Assembly: GCA_951799445.1 (NCBI GenBank)
Contig: OX637289.1
Location: forward strand, 5,733,321-5,797,320
Origin: Pseudisothecium myosuroides
Lineage: Eukaryota; Streptophyta; Bryopsida; Hypnales; Lembophyllaceae
Reading direction: 5' to 3'
Length of the DNA: 64,000 nt
Under the pieces are notes generated by a model. It did no database searches. It was not told where the DNA came from and was given only the letters and a program-made list of their open reading frames with translations. Every line of letters begins with the position of its first letter. The first letter of the stretch is position 1. Positions 35,461-47,733 of this stretch are shown here, one piece after another. The translations under genes were made by a program, and so were the position numbers.

Positions 35461-36710
35461 TGTCACGCCCCTATCTCCCCTTGGGATGCCCGAAATGTCT
35501 TGGTGAGCAAGGAGGACCTTGGGGTGACTCCCCAAGCCTTGCAATAGACTAGAAAGGAAGTTTTGTGAGACTCCCAATCGAATAGGGCGCAATAGAGCCC
35601 TGGATTTGTAAGATGTGGTGAAGTGTCTTACATGCTTGAAAAGCCCTTGAGAATACGCATCCAACCATCCTTAGAACGCGTGATTTGGAGTTGTGAGCTA
35701 GGAATTATGGACGTTCAAAGTTGACTATGTTCTAGTGGTGACCGGGACACTTAAGGGCTAGGAGAGAGGGTTTTCAATGATTCCCTCAAGGAAGTATGGC
35801 ATGTAGCATATCATTGGAAAGCTACAAATACAAGAAAGCTATAATGACTAGCATTACGAGGTTCTAAGCTATGAGCCAAAAGTTATGGCCAAGAGAAGGG
35901 CCGTGGTGAAGGCCTGACGCCTCCCCCGGTGAACCCGAATCTTTGGAAGGCCATAACTTTGTGAGATCTTGTCCAAATGGGACGAGTGAAGAGTCCATTG
36001 GCATCTACTTGTCGCGCAGATATCTAAAATGGGCTTGCATGTGGTATTTGGAGCTCTGACCGCAAAGTTACGCCGTTTGGAAGTTCGGGAGTCCAAACGG
36101 TGACGAAACTTGGCCATTTCGGGTGGGAAATGGGTGGTCTTCCAAAATCCAAGTGGGTTTGGGGTGTACCTTCAACCCACAAGGGGGGTGTTTGCCGAAT
36201 GCCACAGAAAGTACTATAGGAGGGGTTGGTCTCCCTCCTCACTCCCTCTTGGAGCCTTGGTGAGTCCCGGTGAACTCAAGGTTGGTGATGTGACTTCACC
36301 ACCGGTCCCAGGTACCATGGGACACTTGTGTGTGTGTCCCGGGGCACCGGTTGGGTGGAGTCCCGCTCCTTGTTAGGCCACACTCAATGTGTCCCGAGTT
36401 GTGAGTCCCGGTTAGCCATGTTGGAAAAAGTAACAAATGCAAGATGGGCTAGCATGGAGTGGGGTAACACTCAAGGGCGGTTGGGACCGCGGTGAGTAGT
36501 GCCACCATGAATCCTTATACATTGAGATGGAAGTTCCGCCCCATGTTACCAAGTGACATGCCGGGTGCCACGAGTGGAGTGCGTGTTAGTAGTCCCGGTG
36601 ACTGGGACTTAACAAAATGAGTTGGACTAACTTTGGATGTGCTTGGCATGTGCATTGTTAGGCAGTTTGTGACCCAAGTGAAGTTGTGAAGTGTCATTTG
36701 GGTCGCGACA
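35461..36710. mobile_element. TGTCACG...CGCGACA element nested in copy A (probable solo LTR)
   Basis: 1250 bp starting TGTCACGCCCC and ending GGGTCGCGACA, flanked by the 5-bp duplication AAGAA (35456-35460, 36711-36715). Copy B has the empty site (around 41808-41820). TG...CA ends and 5-bp duplication fit a solo LTR of another gypsy-type family. Confidence 0.85.
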
Positions 36711-36730
36711 AAGAAGACCAAAATTTTGGC

Positions 36731-36900
36731 CACGGCCTGGCTGCTGCGGTGGCCCGGCTGCTGCGATACCTGGGGCTGCGATACAAGGCTGCTGCGGTGG
36801 CCTGGCTGGCGGGGGCTTGGCCGGCTGGGGCTTGGTTGGTTGGGGCCTTGGCTGGCTGGGATTTTAGGGAGGGCCCAGGCGTGCTAGCCGGGCTCCCCAC
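36731..36900. repeat. GC-rich CTGCGGTGGCC-type repeat
   Basis: Degenerate repeats of GGCTGCTGCGGTGGCC and GGCTGGGGCTTGG. The matching block in copy B lies at about 41831-42060 and differs in unit number. It makes Ala/Trp/Gly-rich open frames that are not genes. Confidence 0.6.
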
Positions 36901-39015
36901 AAGGCATAGTTAAACTGGATCACAAGTGACTTGATTTAAGCCCGTAGGGAGATTTTGGAGGCTAAACCTTGAATTAGTTCCAAGAGGTTTTGGAAACTAA
37001 ACCTTGTACGTAACTTCCGGGGGGGGTCAAAGCTTCGCCGTTGAGTTGGTTTTAACACCAACTCTAAGACTTTGAGAACACAAGGTAGTTCGAAGTTTCA
37101 CCGTCTAACCGGATTTTTAACACTTCCTTTAAGACTTAGGTACCAGTGGAATCAAAGCTTCGCCGTCTAAAGGGGAAGCCACACGTCAACAACTAACTTC
37201 AAAGAAGGATCCAACCCATTAGAACGTCACGACCCTAGGGGGGCCCACAACTCCGCCGTACGGGGGGAGGACCACACACCACGGGTCCTTAGAGAAAGCA
37301 AAAGAAGTCCCCCACTAAGGGAGAAGCACTCGGAGGTTAATACGGACACGTGGGTTGGACAACACAATCCTTAAACGCTAAAGACCCTCCGATGGGCGGT
37401 AAAGCCAAGGCGCGGAGGGGGGAGCTTTAGGATTAGGACAAAACTCAAAGAACTCCCAAGCAAGCTAGCACTTCAAGCAAAGGACTTTAACTGACAAGTT
37501 AGCGACCCAAGTGACCCAGAAATAAGCCAAATAATACTAAAGACTACTCAAAATTCATACACACAAAGGAAGAAGGACCCCCAAGACCTTCAAAAGCTGA
37601 AAATAGAACAACAACGGAGCACCACGTGTTCAAAACACCGTGGAAGTGCCTTTGGCTAAAATAGCCAAAAAATCCAACATAAGTTGGACCCACGGACACA
37701 AAACATGAATGGGGGTGGTTTTGGAGAGAAATGAGGGCCCTTTTATAGGTTTTCCAAGGCCCTCAACTCCCCTCTTTTAACCTAGGTAACCCTATCAACT
37801 TGGATTTTCATCCTTATCGTCTAGGATTTTTACGTAGTTTGGGTTCTACGCTGGTCCAACACTCTAACTATTGGAGATTAACTCCAAATCAAAAACTGAT
37901 TGCGCCATTGGCTTCAGAAGGCCATTTTTACTCCTGAAATCCTCCTACCCCCTATTCCAACGCCAAAATCCCACCGTAAACTATCGCCAACTAGAGTCAG
38001 TAAAAGAGGTAAAAATCTACTTTTTGGAGGTTACCTTTTCTGACAAAGGTGACTAGCTAGGGTAGTTTGGGAGGTCTTACAGAGTAAGAAAAGACCCTTC
38101 GTTGACTTTGTTCCGACTTTGTGTGCTCCCGGGACGCCGGTCAACTCCACGTAAATCCCGCCACGTGGATAATTCGAAGGAATGTCGGTGATTCGGCCGT
38201 CTCCCGCTATCGAAACACCATGAAACTCGTTGGGGCGCGTTATTAGCATAAAAGAAGTTATCATAATTTTTAGTGAGATTTTACCGCCACCTAGATAATT
38301 ATCGTGAATTTCCCATCGTGGTTTTAGGCGGTTGACCATCCGGAAGGAGTATTTTTTCAATCCAAAAAATTCCGAAACTTCTTGGAGAACCTTTCATGGG
38401 GTTTCCTAAGAGATTTGCAAGGTCAAATCTTGATCTTGCATGTCTTGGTACGGAGGGCAAAAAGATACCTCCGTTGGTTTATCGGCAGTCAGGGAATCTT
38501 TCGCATGCGGGGGAATCTTGGCGAATGGATTTCGCTTTTGACTTCCCGATATGGTTTAGAACCAAGATCACAATCCGGTGACCGTAGATTTCTCCACTGG
38601 CCTGTCTTGCGAAAGTGACACCTGCACGCTAACAATTGGGGTTTCTACTATTCGTCGATGGGATGGGGAAACTGAAACCTCTCTTGGGGAATCTACCTAA
38701 GAATCTCCCTAAACTTCCCTCAGACCAATTTAGCTCAGCTTGGTCACTTGCATAGTGATTTTAGGCTATTTTGGGTAAGAACCCTCAAACCTTCTAGTTC
38801 CCACTACTTCTATGGCTCCAACCTATTTACAAGTGGGTTTTAGGACTATTCTAAGGAGAAAAGGCTATTTAGGACCAAAGGGCATATTGATATGTAATAT
38901 GTCCATTCTGGTTTTACACTCTTTTTAGGGCTTTTTGTGTATAATTATGACTTAATTTGTACAATCTAAGAAAAAAGAAGACTATGAGTCCCAAGTGACA
39001 AATTGGGAGTTCACA

Positions 39016-39847
39016 GGCTCCCTCAATCGCTCTGCACATTGAACTTCCAATCGTTGGCGTTTCGCTTGAACCTCCTCCAATTGGCGATAATACCGAAGTA
39101 GACAAGCTCCGAGGTCTCCCATGTACCAATAGGCCTCAACATAGTCTTCCAAAAGCAAATCTCCCCGCACAATAATCTCCACCAATAGGTCTTCTTGTTT
39201 AAGCATTTCAGCCACCTCCCACACAGCTTGGAATTTGGTCACCGATAGATTCTGCTGCAACCAGACTTCTGCAATCAAGAAGAATACCTGTCGATCGTAC
39301 GTGTAAGCGTGCTCCAGGTTATGTGCAGGCGGAACATAAGAAGACAATGCCAATAGGCCTTCGACAGTAATCCCGCCCGCTTGCAATCCCAATTGATCTT
39401 CTTCGTGCTCCCTTGCAAGAACTATCACATTTCCCTTCCGATTGGTCACCGACTGCGTGAGTAATTCACGTTCCCGCTCCGATTGTTGTAAAGATTTGCT
39501 CAACTCCTCAATCTTTTGCTTTTGGTTCAGCACGTCCAAACGCAATTGAACATGTTTGGTGTTGAGGTCTGTAAATGCTTTTTTCCGTGCCACTGTCTCC
39601 TTCTCACGATTCTCCACTTGTAACTTGAGGTCTGCCAATTGTTTATGCAGTTCACCCGTATCAGTAGTCTTCAATCGGGTCGCCTGAATCTGCAACAAGT
39701 GGTGTTGGCTTTGAAGAAGCTCATTTTGCTCCTTGAGTCGCGCATAGTCTTCAAACACTGTGGGGTGTGCTGATAACTTGGCCAATTGGTTTGCCTCCTG
39801 CGCCAGCTTCTGATAAAACTTTGGCCCCTGTAAAACTTGGGACACTG
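39016..39847 (-). pseudogene. Accessory ORF of the gypsy element, middle (coiled-coil) part
   Basis: Open on the minus strand across the whole segment between the two insertions. Its start joins in frame to the upstream part (codons APV|SQVLQG across the CACTG site), and its end joins to 33462-32156. About the first 140 residues are rich in Leu, Glu, Gln and Lys with heptad-like spacing (for example LKEQNELLQSQHHLLQIQ and NQKQKIEELSKSLQQSERER), a strong coiled-coil signal. The second half is more globular (YDRQVFFLIAEVWLQQNLS). No homologue is recognised. It is the best preserved part of the accessory frame. Confidence 0.65.
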
Positions 39848-42800
39848 TGTGAGTGCTTATTTACCCACCCTTGGTAAAGAAGCGAGCACAACCAGGCTCT
39901 CGGTAGTTAACCGTTCTGACTCGATCTACGGGTGTCTAGCGCCAATCCATTGTGCCTTCCAAGCAATGGATCTTTTCTAAACTCCTAAGACTCGCTAATT
40001 TTGGGTAATGAAGAAACAAAACAAAACCCTAATTGGAATTGCTATCACTGCTAAGGTTGAATCAAAGCCTAAGAGGGCTTGGTGGTTTAGGGGAAGAGTT
40101 GATCTTAGTCTAGGCTTATCTATCCTAAATGAAAGAGTACCTCATGCCATCTCTAAAAATGTAAAGCTTGTTTGATTTGGACTCTCTTAGAGAGAGTTAT
40201 GGACGGATGAAGTTTGACCGCTACTCGGTCCTTCAAACTTCATCCATGCTTTTCTATGGACTCCGGATTTTGATTTGACTTGGGATTTGGGCTATGGACC
40301 TGACCCCCTAATGTTAACCTAATTACCAAGTCTTGACTCAAATGGATGAAATCTTCTAGGGTTCATCCATTACTTGTTCCAAACTTCATCCCTTCTTAAC
40401 TGCTTGGGATTTAGGTATTTCCTTAAGCTGCGGTTAGTTTTGGGTTACCCTAAACTTGTCCTAAAATGTTCTAAATCTATACTTAGCCTAACCTTAATCT
40501 TAAACGGCCCTAATCCGCCTTCTAATCTTACTTAAGGATCCTAAGTGTGGTTACTAATGTACTAATCTTAGAAACTTAAGACTTGTTCCGAGGAGATCCT
40601 AATTTTAGCCTTCTACTTTGACTAATTACATTAGGTTTGGATGTTCCTATCAAAAGTTATCCATGGATGAAGTTTGACCGCTAATCGGTCCTTCAAACTT
40701 CATCCGCTAATTACGGCTAGCCCTAATTTCAAAACTAACTTCTAATTTGACCTTATGTTCCTAAATTAATCCCTCTTTTTATGTTAGCTTTTTTGTTCCT
40801 CTTGGATGAAATTTGTTAGGTTTCATCCAACATGACTCCCTAACTTCATTCGCTCATAACTCCTTCGTTTTAGCTCGGATCTGGACGTGTTTTAGGTTTT
40901 TGGAAACCCCTAGCCCTCTACTATAAGATTTTAGAGCTAATTCTAACCTGACTTTGCTTCTTGCCTACCCTAACTCTCGGCCTCCTTCTAATTATCTTGA
41001 TAAAACAAAATTAAACGTGGAAGAGTGGGGTTTTTAGGGGCCCACCTCATTTTGGAGGTCTTGGATCAACCGGTCGAGGTTCCCCCCCTCGGCCATGTCC
41101 CTTCCGCTTGGATTCTTGACTCCTTGAGTGATTCTTGAATCGGGAAAGATTTGAGAACAAGTGGTAGATGTGGTGGGATTTCTTGCTTCTCTTTCTTTCC
41201 ACCCCTTCTTTCACCAACCAACTTGTCTTCCAAAGTTCTTACATGTTGACTTCGTTCTTACACCTCTTACACCTTGGCCTTCCCAAGTGCTTACGCGGTT
41301 GACCTTTCTCTTACGCCACGGGCACGCTCTTTTTTACCCTTACGCTTACTCTCCCAATGGCCCAAATTTGTTAGTTGAGATTTCCCCTAATCCATCCACT
41401 AGCATGCTTCTCTCCTATTTCATCTTCCTCCTTGTTCGTAATGCTCAAGGTTTTTGGTTATGGTGTGTGGAGAGCTTGGGTGAGTTGTGCGTGGAGTGAT
41501 TGTGTGAGTTTGCAGGTTACTTGGTGCTTTAACACAAGTTCTTCCCTAATCCTACAAGATCTTAGCTTAGACGTCCGTTTGGCCAACCCTTACCTCTACT
41601 ATTTTGCTTCCATCCTTCTACTTGGCTAATTTCTACTTCTACTAGACTAATTTCTATTTCTTCTATACTAATTTCTACTTCTACTATTCTAATTTCTACT
41701 TCTGCTATTCCGATTCTGGCCTTGACTCCCTATTTCTTGTCACTTGTAGTTTTCTTTTCCTCCTTCCCTAGAGCCTAGATTGCCCAAAAAACGGACAAAA
41801 AAAAAGAAAGAACAAGAAGACCAAAATTTGGCCACGGCCTGGCGCTGCGGTGGCTGGCTGCTGCGCTACCCGGTTGCGGTACCCGGCTGCTGCGGTGGTC
41901 CGGCGCTGCGGTGGTTCGGCTGCTGCGGTACCCGGCTGCTGCGGTACCCGGGGCTGCGTGGCCCAGCTGCTGCTGGGGCTTGACCGGCTGGGGCTTGGCT
42001 GGTTGGGCCTTGGCTGGCTGGGATTTTAGGGAGGGCCCAGGCGTGCTAGCCGGGCTCCCCACAAGGCAAAGTTAAACTGGATTAAAAAGTGACTCGATCT
42101 AAGCTCGTAAAGGGATTTTGGAGGCTAAACCTTGAATTAGTTCCAAGAGGTTTTGGAAACTAAACCTTGTACGTAACTTTCGGGGGAGGTCAAAGCTTCG
42201 CCGTCGAGTTGGTTTTAACACCAACTCTAAGACTTTTGAGAACACGAAGTAGTTCGAAGCTTCGCCGTCTAACCGGGTTTTTAACACTTTCTCTAAGACT
42301 TAGGTACCAGTGGAATCAAAGCTTCGCCGTCTAAGGGGGAAGCCACACGTCAACAACCAACTTCAAAGAAGGACCCAGACCGTTAGTACGTAACGACCCT
42401 AGGGGGGCCCACAACTCCACCGTACGGGGGGAGGACCACACACCACGGGTCCTTAAAGAGAGCAAAAGAGGTCTCCCACTAAGGGAGAAGCACTCGGAGG
42501 TTAATACGGATACGTGGGTTAACAAAAAAACACAATCCTTAAACACTAAAGACCCCTCAGTGGGCGGCAAAGCCAAGGCGCTTCGGGGGGAGCTTTAGGA
42601 TCAGGGCAAAACTCAAGGAGCTCCCAAGCGAGTTAGTGCTCAAGCAAGGTGCTTCAACTGACAAGTTAGTGACCAAAGTGACTAGAAAATAAGCCAAATA
42701 ATACCCAAGACTACTCAAAACTCATAGACACAAAGAAAGAAGGACCTCCAAGACCTTCAAAAGTTGAAAATAGAACAACAACGGAGCACCACGTGCTCAA

Positions 42801-44182
42801 AACACCGTGGAAGTGCCTTTGGCTAAAATAGCCAAAAAATCCAACATAAGTTGGACCCACGGACACAAAATATGAATGGGGGTGGTTTTGGAGAGAAATG
42901 AGGGCTATTTTATAGGTTTTTCAAGGCCCTCAACTCCCCTCTTTTAACCTAGGTAACCCTATCAACTTGGATTTTCATCCTTATCTTCTAGGATTTTCAC
43001 GTAGTTTGGGTTCTACGTTGGTCCAACACTCTAACTATTGGAGATTAACTCCAAATCAAAAACCGATTGCGCCATTGGCTTCAGAAGGCCATTTTTACTC
43101 CTGAAATCCTCCTACCCCCTATTCCAACGCCAAAATCCCACCGTAAACTATCGCCAACTAGAGTCAGTAAAAGAGGTAAAAATCTACTTTTTGGAGGTTA
43201 CCTTTTCTGACAAAGGTGACTAGCCAGGGTGGTCTGGAAGGTCTTAGGGAATAAGAAAAGACCCTTCGTTGACTTTGTTCTGACTTTGTGTGCTCCCGGG
43301 ACGCCGGTCAACTCCACGTAAATCCCGCCACGTGGATAATTCGAAGGAATGTCGGTGATTCGGCCGTCTCCCGCTATCGAAACACCATGAAACTCATCGG
43401 AGCGCGTTATTAGCATAAAAGAAGCTATCATAATTTTTAGTGAGATTTTACCGCCACCTGGGTAATTATCGTGAATTTCCCATCGTGGTTTTAGGCGGTT
43501 GACCATCCGGAAGGAGTATTTTTTCAATCCAAAAAATTCCGAAACTTCTTGGGGAACCTCTCATGGGGTTTCCCAAGAGATTTGCAAGTTCACATCTTGA
43601 TCTTGCATGTCTTGGTACGGAGGGCAAAAAGGTACTTCCGTTGGTTTATCGGCAGTCAGGGAATCTTCCGCATACGGGGGAATCTTGGCGAATGGATTTC
43701 GCTTTTGACTTCCCGGTATGGTTTAGAACCAAGATCACAATCCGGTGACCCTAGATTTCTCCACTGGCCTGTCTTGCGAAAGTGACACCTGCACGCTAAC
43801 AATTGGGGTTTCTACTATTTGTCGATGGGATGGGGAAACTGAAACCTCTCTTGGGAAATCTACCTAAGAATCTCCCTAGACTTCCCTCAGACCAATTTAG
43901 CTCAGCTTGGTCACTTGCATAGTGATTTTAGGCTATTTTGGGTAAGAACCCTCAAACCTTCTAGTTCCCACTACTTCTATGGCTCCAACCTATTTACAAG
44001 TGGGTTTTAGGACTATTCTAAAGAAAAAAGGCTATTTAGGACCAAAGGGCATATTGGTATGTAATATGTCCATTCTGGTTTTACACTCTTTTTAGGGCTT
44101 TTTGTGTATAATTATGACTTAAATTGCACAATCTAAGAAAAAAGAAGACTATGAGTCCCAAGTGACAAATTGGGAGCTCACA
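39848..44182. mobile_element. Long TG...CA element (probable solo LTR), copy B
   Basis: 4335 bp starting TGTGAGTGCTTATTTACCC and ending GGGAGCTCACA, flanked by the 5-bp duplication CACTG (39843-39847, 44183-44187). It is the same family and orientation as 33463-39015, with a different target duplication, so the two are independent insertions rather than a tandem duplication. No coding domains. Confidence 0.87.
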
Positions 44183-44187
44183 CACTG

Positions 44188-45055
44188 GTGCACTTACCAA
44201 TGGGTCTTGCTTTTTTTCCTCCTCAGCCTTTACTACAGCAACAATTGGATCAGCTGCATCAAAGATCTTTATGAGGTAAAAACCTCCACAAAAAGTCTTC
44301 TCCGAATCAATTGGATTTCATTTAACATTCTCCACCGATTGGTGAAGCTTCCGCGCCACCAATTTCGCCCAATTGATTGTAACGCCTTGCTGAAACAAGG
44401 CCACTGTCGCCACCACCATTGCAAAATCGACCCAATCGGTTTCCAACTCCAGGAAAAGCCAACGTTGCACAAAGTTCACCATTTCCCTCCACTCCGATGT
44501 CAATTGGCCCTTTGAAATCCGATTGGTATTCTCCGTCTGTTTCCCAATTGGTGACATGTGTGCTGATGTTGAAAAACACTCACCAATCGGATACTTTTCT
44601 TCACTCAAGCTCACCCACGAAACTCCAGAATTGGGCAACTTCAAAGCTTTGCTCACCACCTCCGCCTTCAATTCCAATCATTTTCCACGCACAAAACCCA
44701 CTCGCTCCGCCGATTGGTATTTCTCTACAAACTCGGCCACATCCTGATCTTGGACTTTAATCTACACCAAACTAGAAGAAATAAAGCCCAAAAACCTAGC
44801 TTCATTCATGTTTTTCACAATCTCCATCTTTCTATAAAACCCCAATTTCTCATCCAAAGCCGACCAGGGCACCGATCGGATCAAACTGGCGCTACTCGCA
44901 CTAGCTTCACTTCCTCCCGCCGATTCGGACGCCGCACCTTCTTTTTTGGGCTTTCGGATCAATCGGAGATAATCTGCCAACGTTTGGTCCCCCGCAGTAG
45001 GAACCTCCTTCACAAACACCAATTCGTCATCTGAATCCTCCCCCACTCCTGACAT
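44188..45055 (-). pseudogene. Accessory ORF of the gypsy element, N-terminal part
   Basis: Starts with an acidic N-terminus (MSGVGEDSDDELVFVKEV) about 830 bp after the pol stop, on the element strand. One frame runs from 45055 to the insertion at 44187, broken by three single stops (44762-44764, 44678-44680, 44318-44320) and no frameshift. It then continues in phase into 39847. Visible features are an acidic head, a basic RLIRKPKKEG stretch and Ser/Ala-rich linker, then a Trp-containing region (FVQRWLFLELETDWVDFAM). Position after integrase matches the env-like gene of Athila elements, but no signal peptide or membrane segment is seen. Function unknown. Confidence 0.6.
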
Positions 45056-45883
45056 TGCTACAATTTGTGTTGCTCACGCGCTTCCACTCTTGATTTCTCT
45101 CCAAACGCACTCAACGCTCAAAAATTGCTTCACACTCCCCGCTCTGCAAGAACACTCACACACCACCAAAAACTCCAATTGATTTCGCAAATGTGGGAGT
45201 CCTGTGGCGCCAATGTCTCTCCCAATTGAAAACACAAGAGATCCGTTGTCCTCTCCCTGCGCCGTCTTTCCCACCAACCCCGCCAGTCGATTTCAGGTAA
45301 CCTGGCGGCGCTTTTCCCAATCGGTTACGCCCCATCATGTGGCATCACGTCCAATAGGTTTTGAATACCTTTTTTTTTTTTTTTTTTGTTTAGAATGTTT
45401 ACTTTTAATTCTAAAATTATATTTCCTCATAGTTATATAATTCTTTTCTTTTCTTTTATCTTGTCTCTTCTTTTCTTTTCTTTTTTAAATATAAAATCCT
45501 CCCTCGTCTATACTAACTTCCTTCCCAAAATATTTCTTTCCAATTGGTCTCTCACCTAAACTAATATACTTATTATATAATAATCAATTTTAGACCCTAT
45601 CTTTTAAGCACTCAAAATTATTACTATCACTCGATTATTGTTATTTTTATCATGTTATCCAATTGGTGACACCCTCATCATTATTACTTTGATTAATAAC
45701 TATATTCTCTCATTTATAATTATTCCTTCACATTGATACCTATTCCTTTATTCACATTAATTGCTTTATTCTCTCATTATTATTTTAAGTAATTTAATTA
45801 TTATTATTAAATTAATGTTTTATTGTTCTTTTTTTAATTTTAATTTTTTTAATTTTTAATTTAATTTCAACCACCAATTGGAA
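45056..45883. other. Spacer between pol and accessory ORF
   Basis: Non-coding, with long pyrimidine-rich and AT-rich runs on + (45369-45389, 45445-45490). CCAATTGG-type words continue here outside any coding frame (for example near 45177, 45223, 45538, 45658, 45873). Confidence 0.6.
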
Positions 45884-47733
45884 TTACTCCTCCCTAACTC
45901 CATCATTCAAACCGTCCCCGGTTGAACTATGATAGAGCCATAACCGATAGCCATTGACACGTGTAGGAAGGCATTTACCCTCAAAATCTTGCAATTGGGC
46001 CGAACCATTAGGGTTCATATCTACAATTACATAAGGTCCCAACCAATGGATCTGAAATTTCCCCGGAAATTTAAGGAACCGACTATCATATAGCAAAACT
46101 AAATCACCTTCTTTAAATTGTTTAGGACGTAGTTTACTATCATAGAACGATTTCCGTTTTTGTTGAGCCACATATGTATTATAGATAGCCTCTCTTCTAT
46201 GTTCATCTAAATGTTCCAATTGGCAAAGTCTAGCTTCAAGACTAGGAATATCACCTATCCTATTGGCAATAGCTATTCGCAAAGAAGGTAATTCAAATTC
46301 AATTGGAAGAATAGCTTCTTGCCCATAGACCAATTGGAATGGCATATATTTAGTAGTGACCTTAAAGGCTGTACGATAAGCCCAAAGGGCTCCCCATAGT
46401 TTGTCATCCCAATCGGTACCTGACCCAGCAATTGTTTTAGTCAAGATATTACATAACAACCCATTAGTTTTCTCGGTCTGCCCATTGGCCCGAGGATGGT
46501 AAGGACTTGTTTTGCGATGCTTAATAAGAAATCTATTAGTTAAGGTTTCAACTGTTTCATTCAAAAAATGTGTACCCCTATCACTAATTAATTCAATTGG
46601 ACACCCAAACCTTGAAATGATATTCTCATATAAAAACTTAGCCACCGATTGGGCATCATTATTTCTAGTGGCCACGGCCTCTGCCCATTTAGTGGCATAA
46701 TCCGTTGCCACTAAAATATATCGTTTACAACCACGTTTGGAAGGGGGGGCAATAGGACCAACAAAGTCGATCCCCCACTTTTCAAACGGGGCTAAAGCCA
46801 ATAGGGGTTGTAAGGGCATGGCCTTAGAAGGTGTTGGCCGCCCCACACGTTGACACGGGTCACAAGTGTGGGCATATTGGTGAGCATCTTTAAAAAGAGT
46901 TGGCCACCAATAGCCAGCCAATAAGGCCTTACGTGCGGTGCTATCACCGGCAAAGTGGCCACCACACCCATCGGTATGACACCCTTCTAACACCATTGGT
47001 ATTTCATTAGAAAAAATGCAACGGCGTAAAATTCCATCTACCCCCTTTTTATATAAAACATCATTTATTAATGAATATGGTGCACATCTATGCAATAAAT
47101 GCTTAATTTGTTTATCACTCAATTGGATGGAAATTTGACTGGTTCTCAAGTAATCCAGGATTTCTTTGTATTCTGATTGGATAGCCTCTATTACAAACAA
47201 TTGGCCATCCGGTAATGCATCATCAATTGGTACAGTGTTACTCAAAATAGTAGGTTCCAATCGGGATAAATGGTCAGCATTGGCATGTGTTTTGCCAGGG
47301 CAAACCACAATGGAAAAATTAAATTCTTGTAACAGTAATACCCATCTGGCCAATCGGCCACTTAAATCTGGTTTATTTATTAAATTTTTTAATGCATCGT
47401 GATCCACATAAAATGTGAATGGATAACCCAATAGGTAATGACAAAATTTCTGAACAGCAAAAGTCATACCAAGAGCCTCACGCTCCGTAGTGGTATAATT
47501 TTTCTCTGCCGCTATCAATTGTCTACTTGCAAAATAAATCGGGTGGTCCATATTTTTAGTGTCTTTTGGCTCAAGACACATCCCAATGCTATATTGGAAG
47601 CATCCATGTAGACGTGGAATGGTTCATCCCAATTGGGTGGAATTAATACCGGAGCGGTACTCAATCGTTCTTTTAATATATTAAATGCTTGAGTACATTC
47701 CAAGGTCCACATAGGACTAGCTCCTTTTTCCAA
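45884..47733 (-). pseudogene. pol: RNase H and integrase
   Basis: RNase H begins in the short frame 47733-47515 (DAFH-like region FHVYMDASNIALGCVLS) and continues after a one-base shift near 47570 in the frame 47581-45884 (YFASRQLIAAEKNYTTTEREAL, then DHLSR). Integrase follows: zinc-binding His/Cys region ending CDPCQR, catalytic core with Asp in WGIDFVGPI, Asp in LISDRGTHF and Glu in NGQTEKTNG, and a C-terminal GPY-type module ending in VNGYRLWLY. No chromodomain follows. The last 565-residue frame is intact; the part before it is frameshifted. Confidence 0.9.

Larger units (their letters stand above)
33463..39015. mobile_element. Long TG...CA element (probable solo LTR), copy A
   Basis: Starts TGTGAGCGCTTGTTTACCC and ends GGGAGTTCACA. 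It is flanked by the 5-bp duplication GGCTC (33458-33462, 39016-39020). It is homologous throughout to 39848-44182, but carries an extra 1250-bp element at 35461-36710. No gag or pol and no internal LTRs are seen. TG...CA ends plus a 5-bp duplication indicate an LTR-retrotransposon product; the simplest reading is a solo LTR of about 4.3 kb, unusually long. A non-autonomous LARD-type element is the alternative. It interrupts the accessory frame of the host retrotransposon. Small open frames inside have no recognisable domain. Confidence 0.85.

Noticed and set aside
36686..36913. Ala/Trp/Gly-rich open frame, also around 41780-41983
   Set aside because: Produced by a GC-rich tandem repeat inside the TG...CA elements; unit number differs between copies and the frame is not kept.
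38031..38360. 109-residue open frame, also at 43198-43527
   Set aside because: Similarity between the two only reflects that copies A and B are the same element; no start context or domain.
33463..44182. Copies A and B as the two LTRs of one element with 39016-39847 as its internal part
   Set aside because: Each copy has its own different 5-bp duplication, and the segment between them continues the accessory reading frame of the surrounding retrotransposon on both sides.
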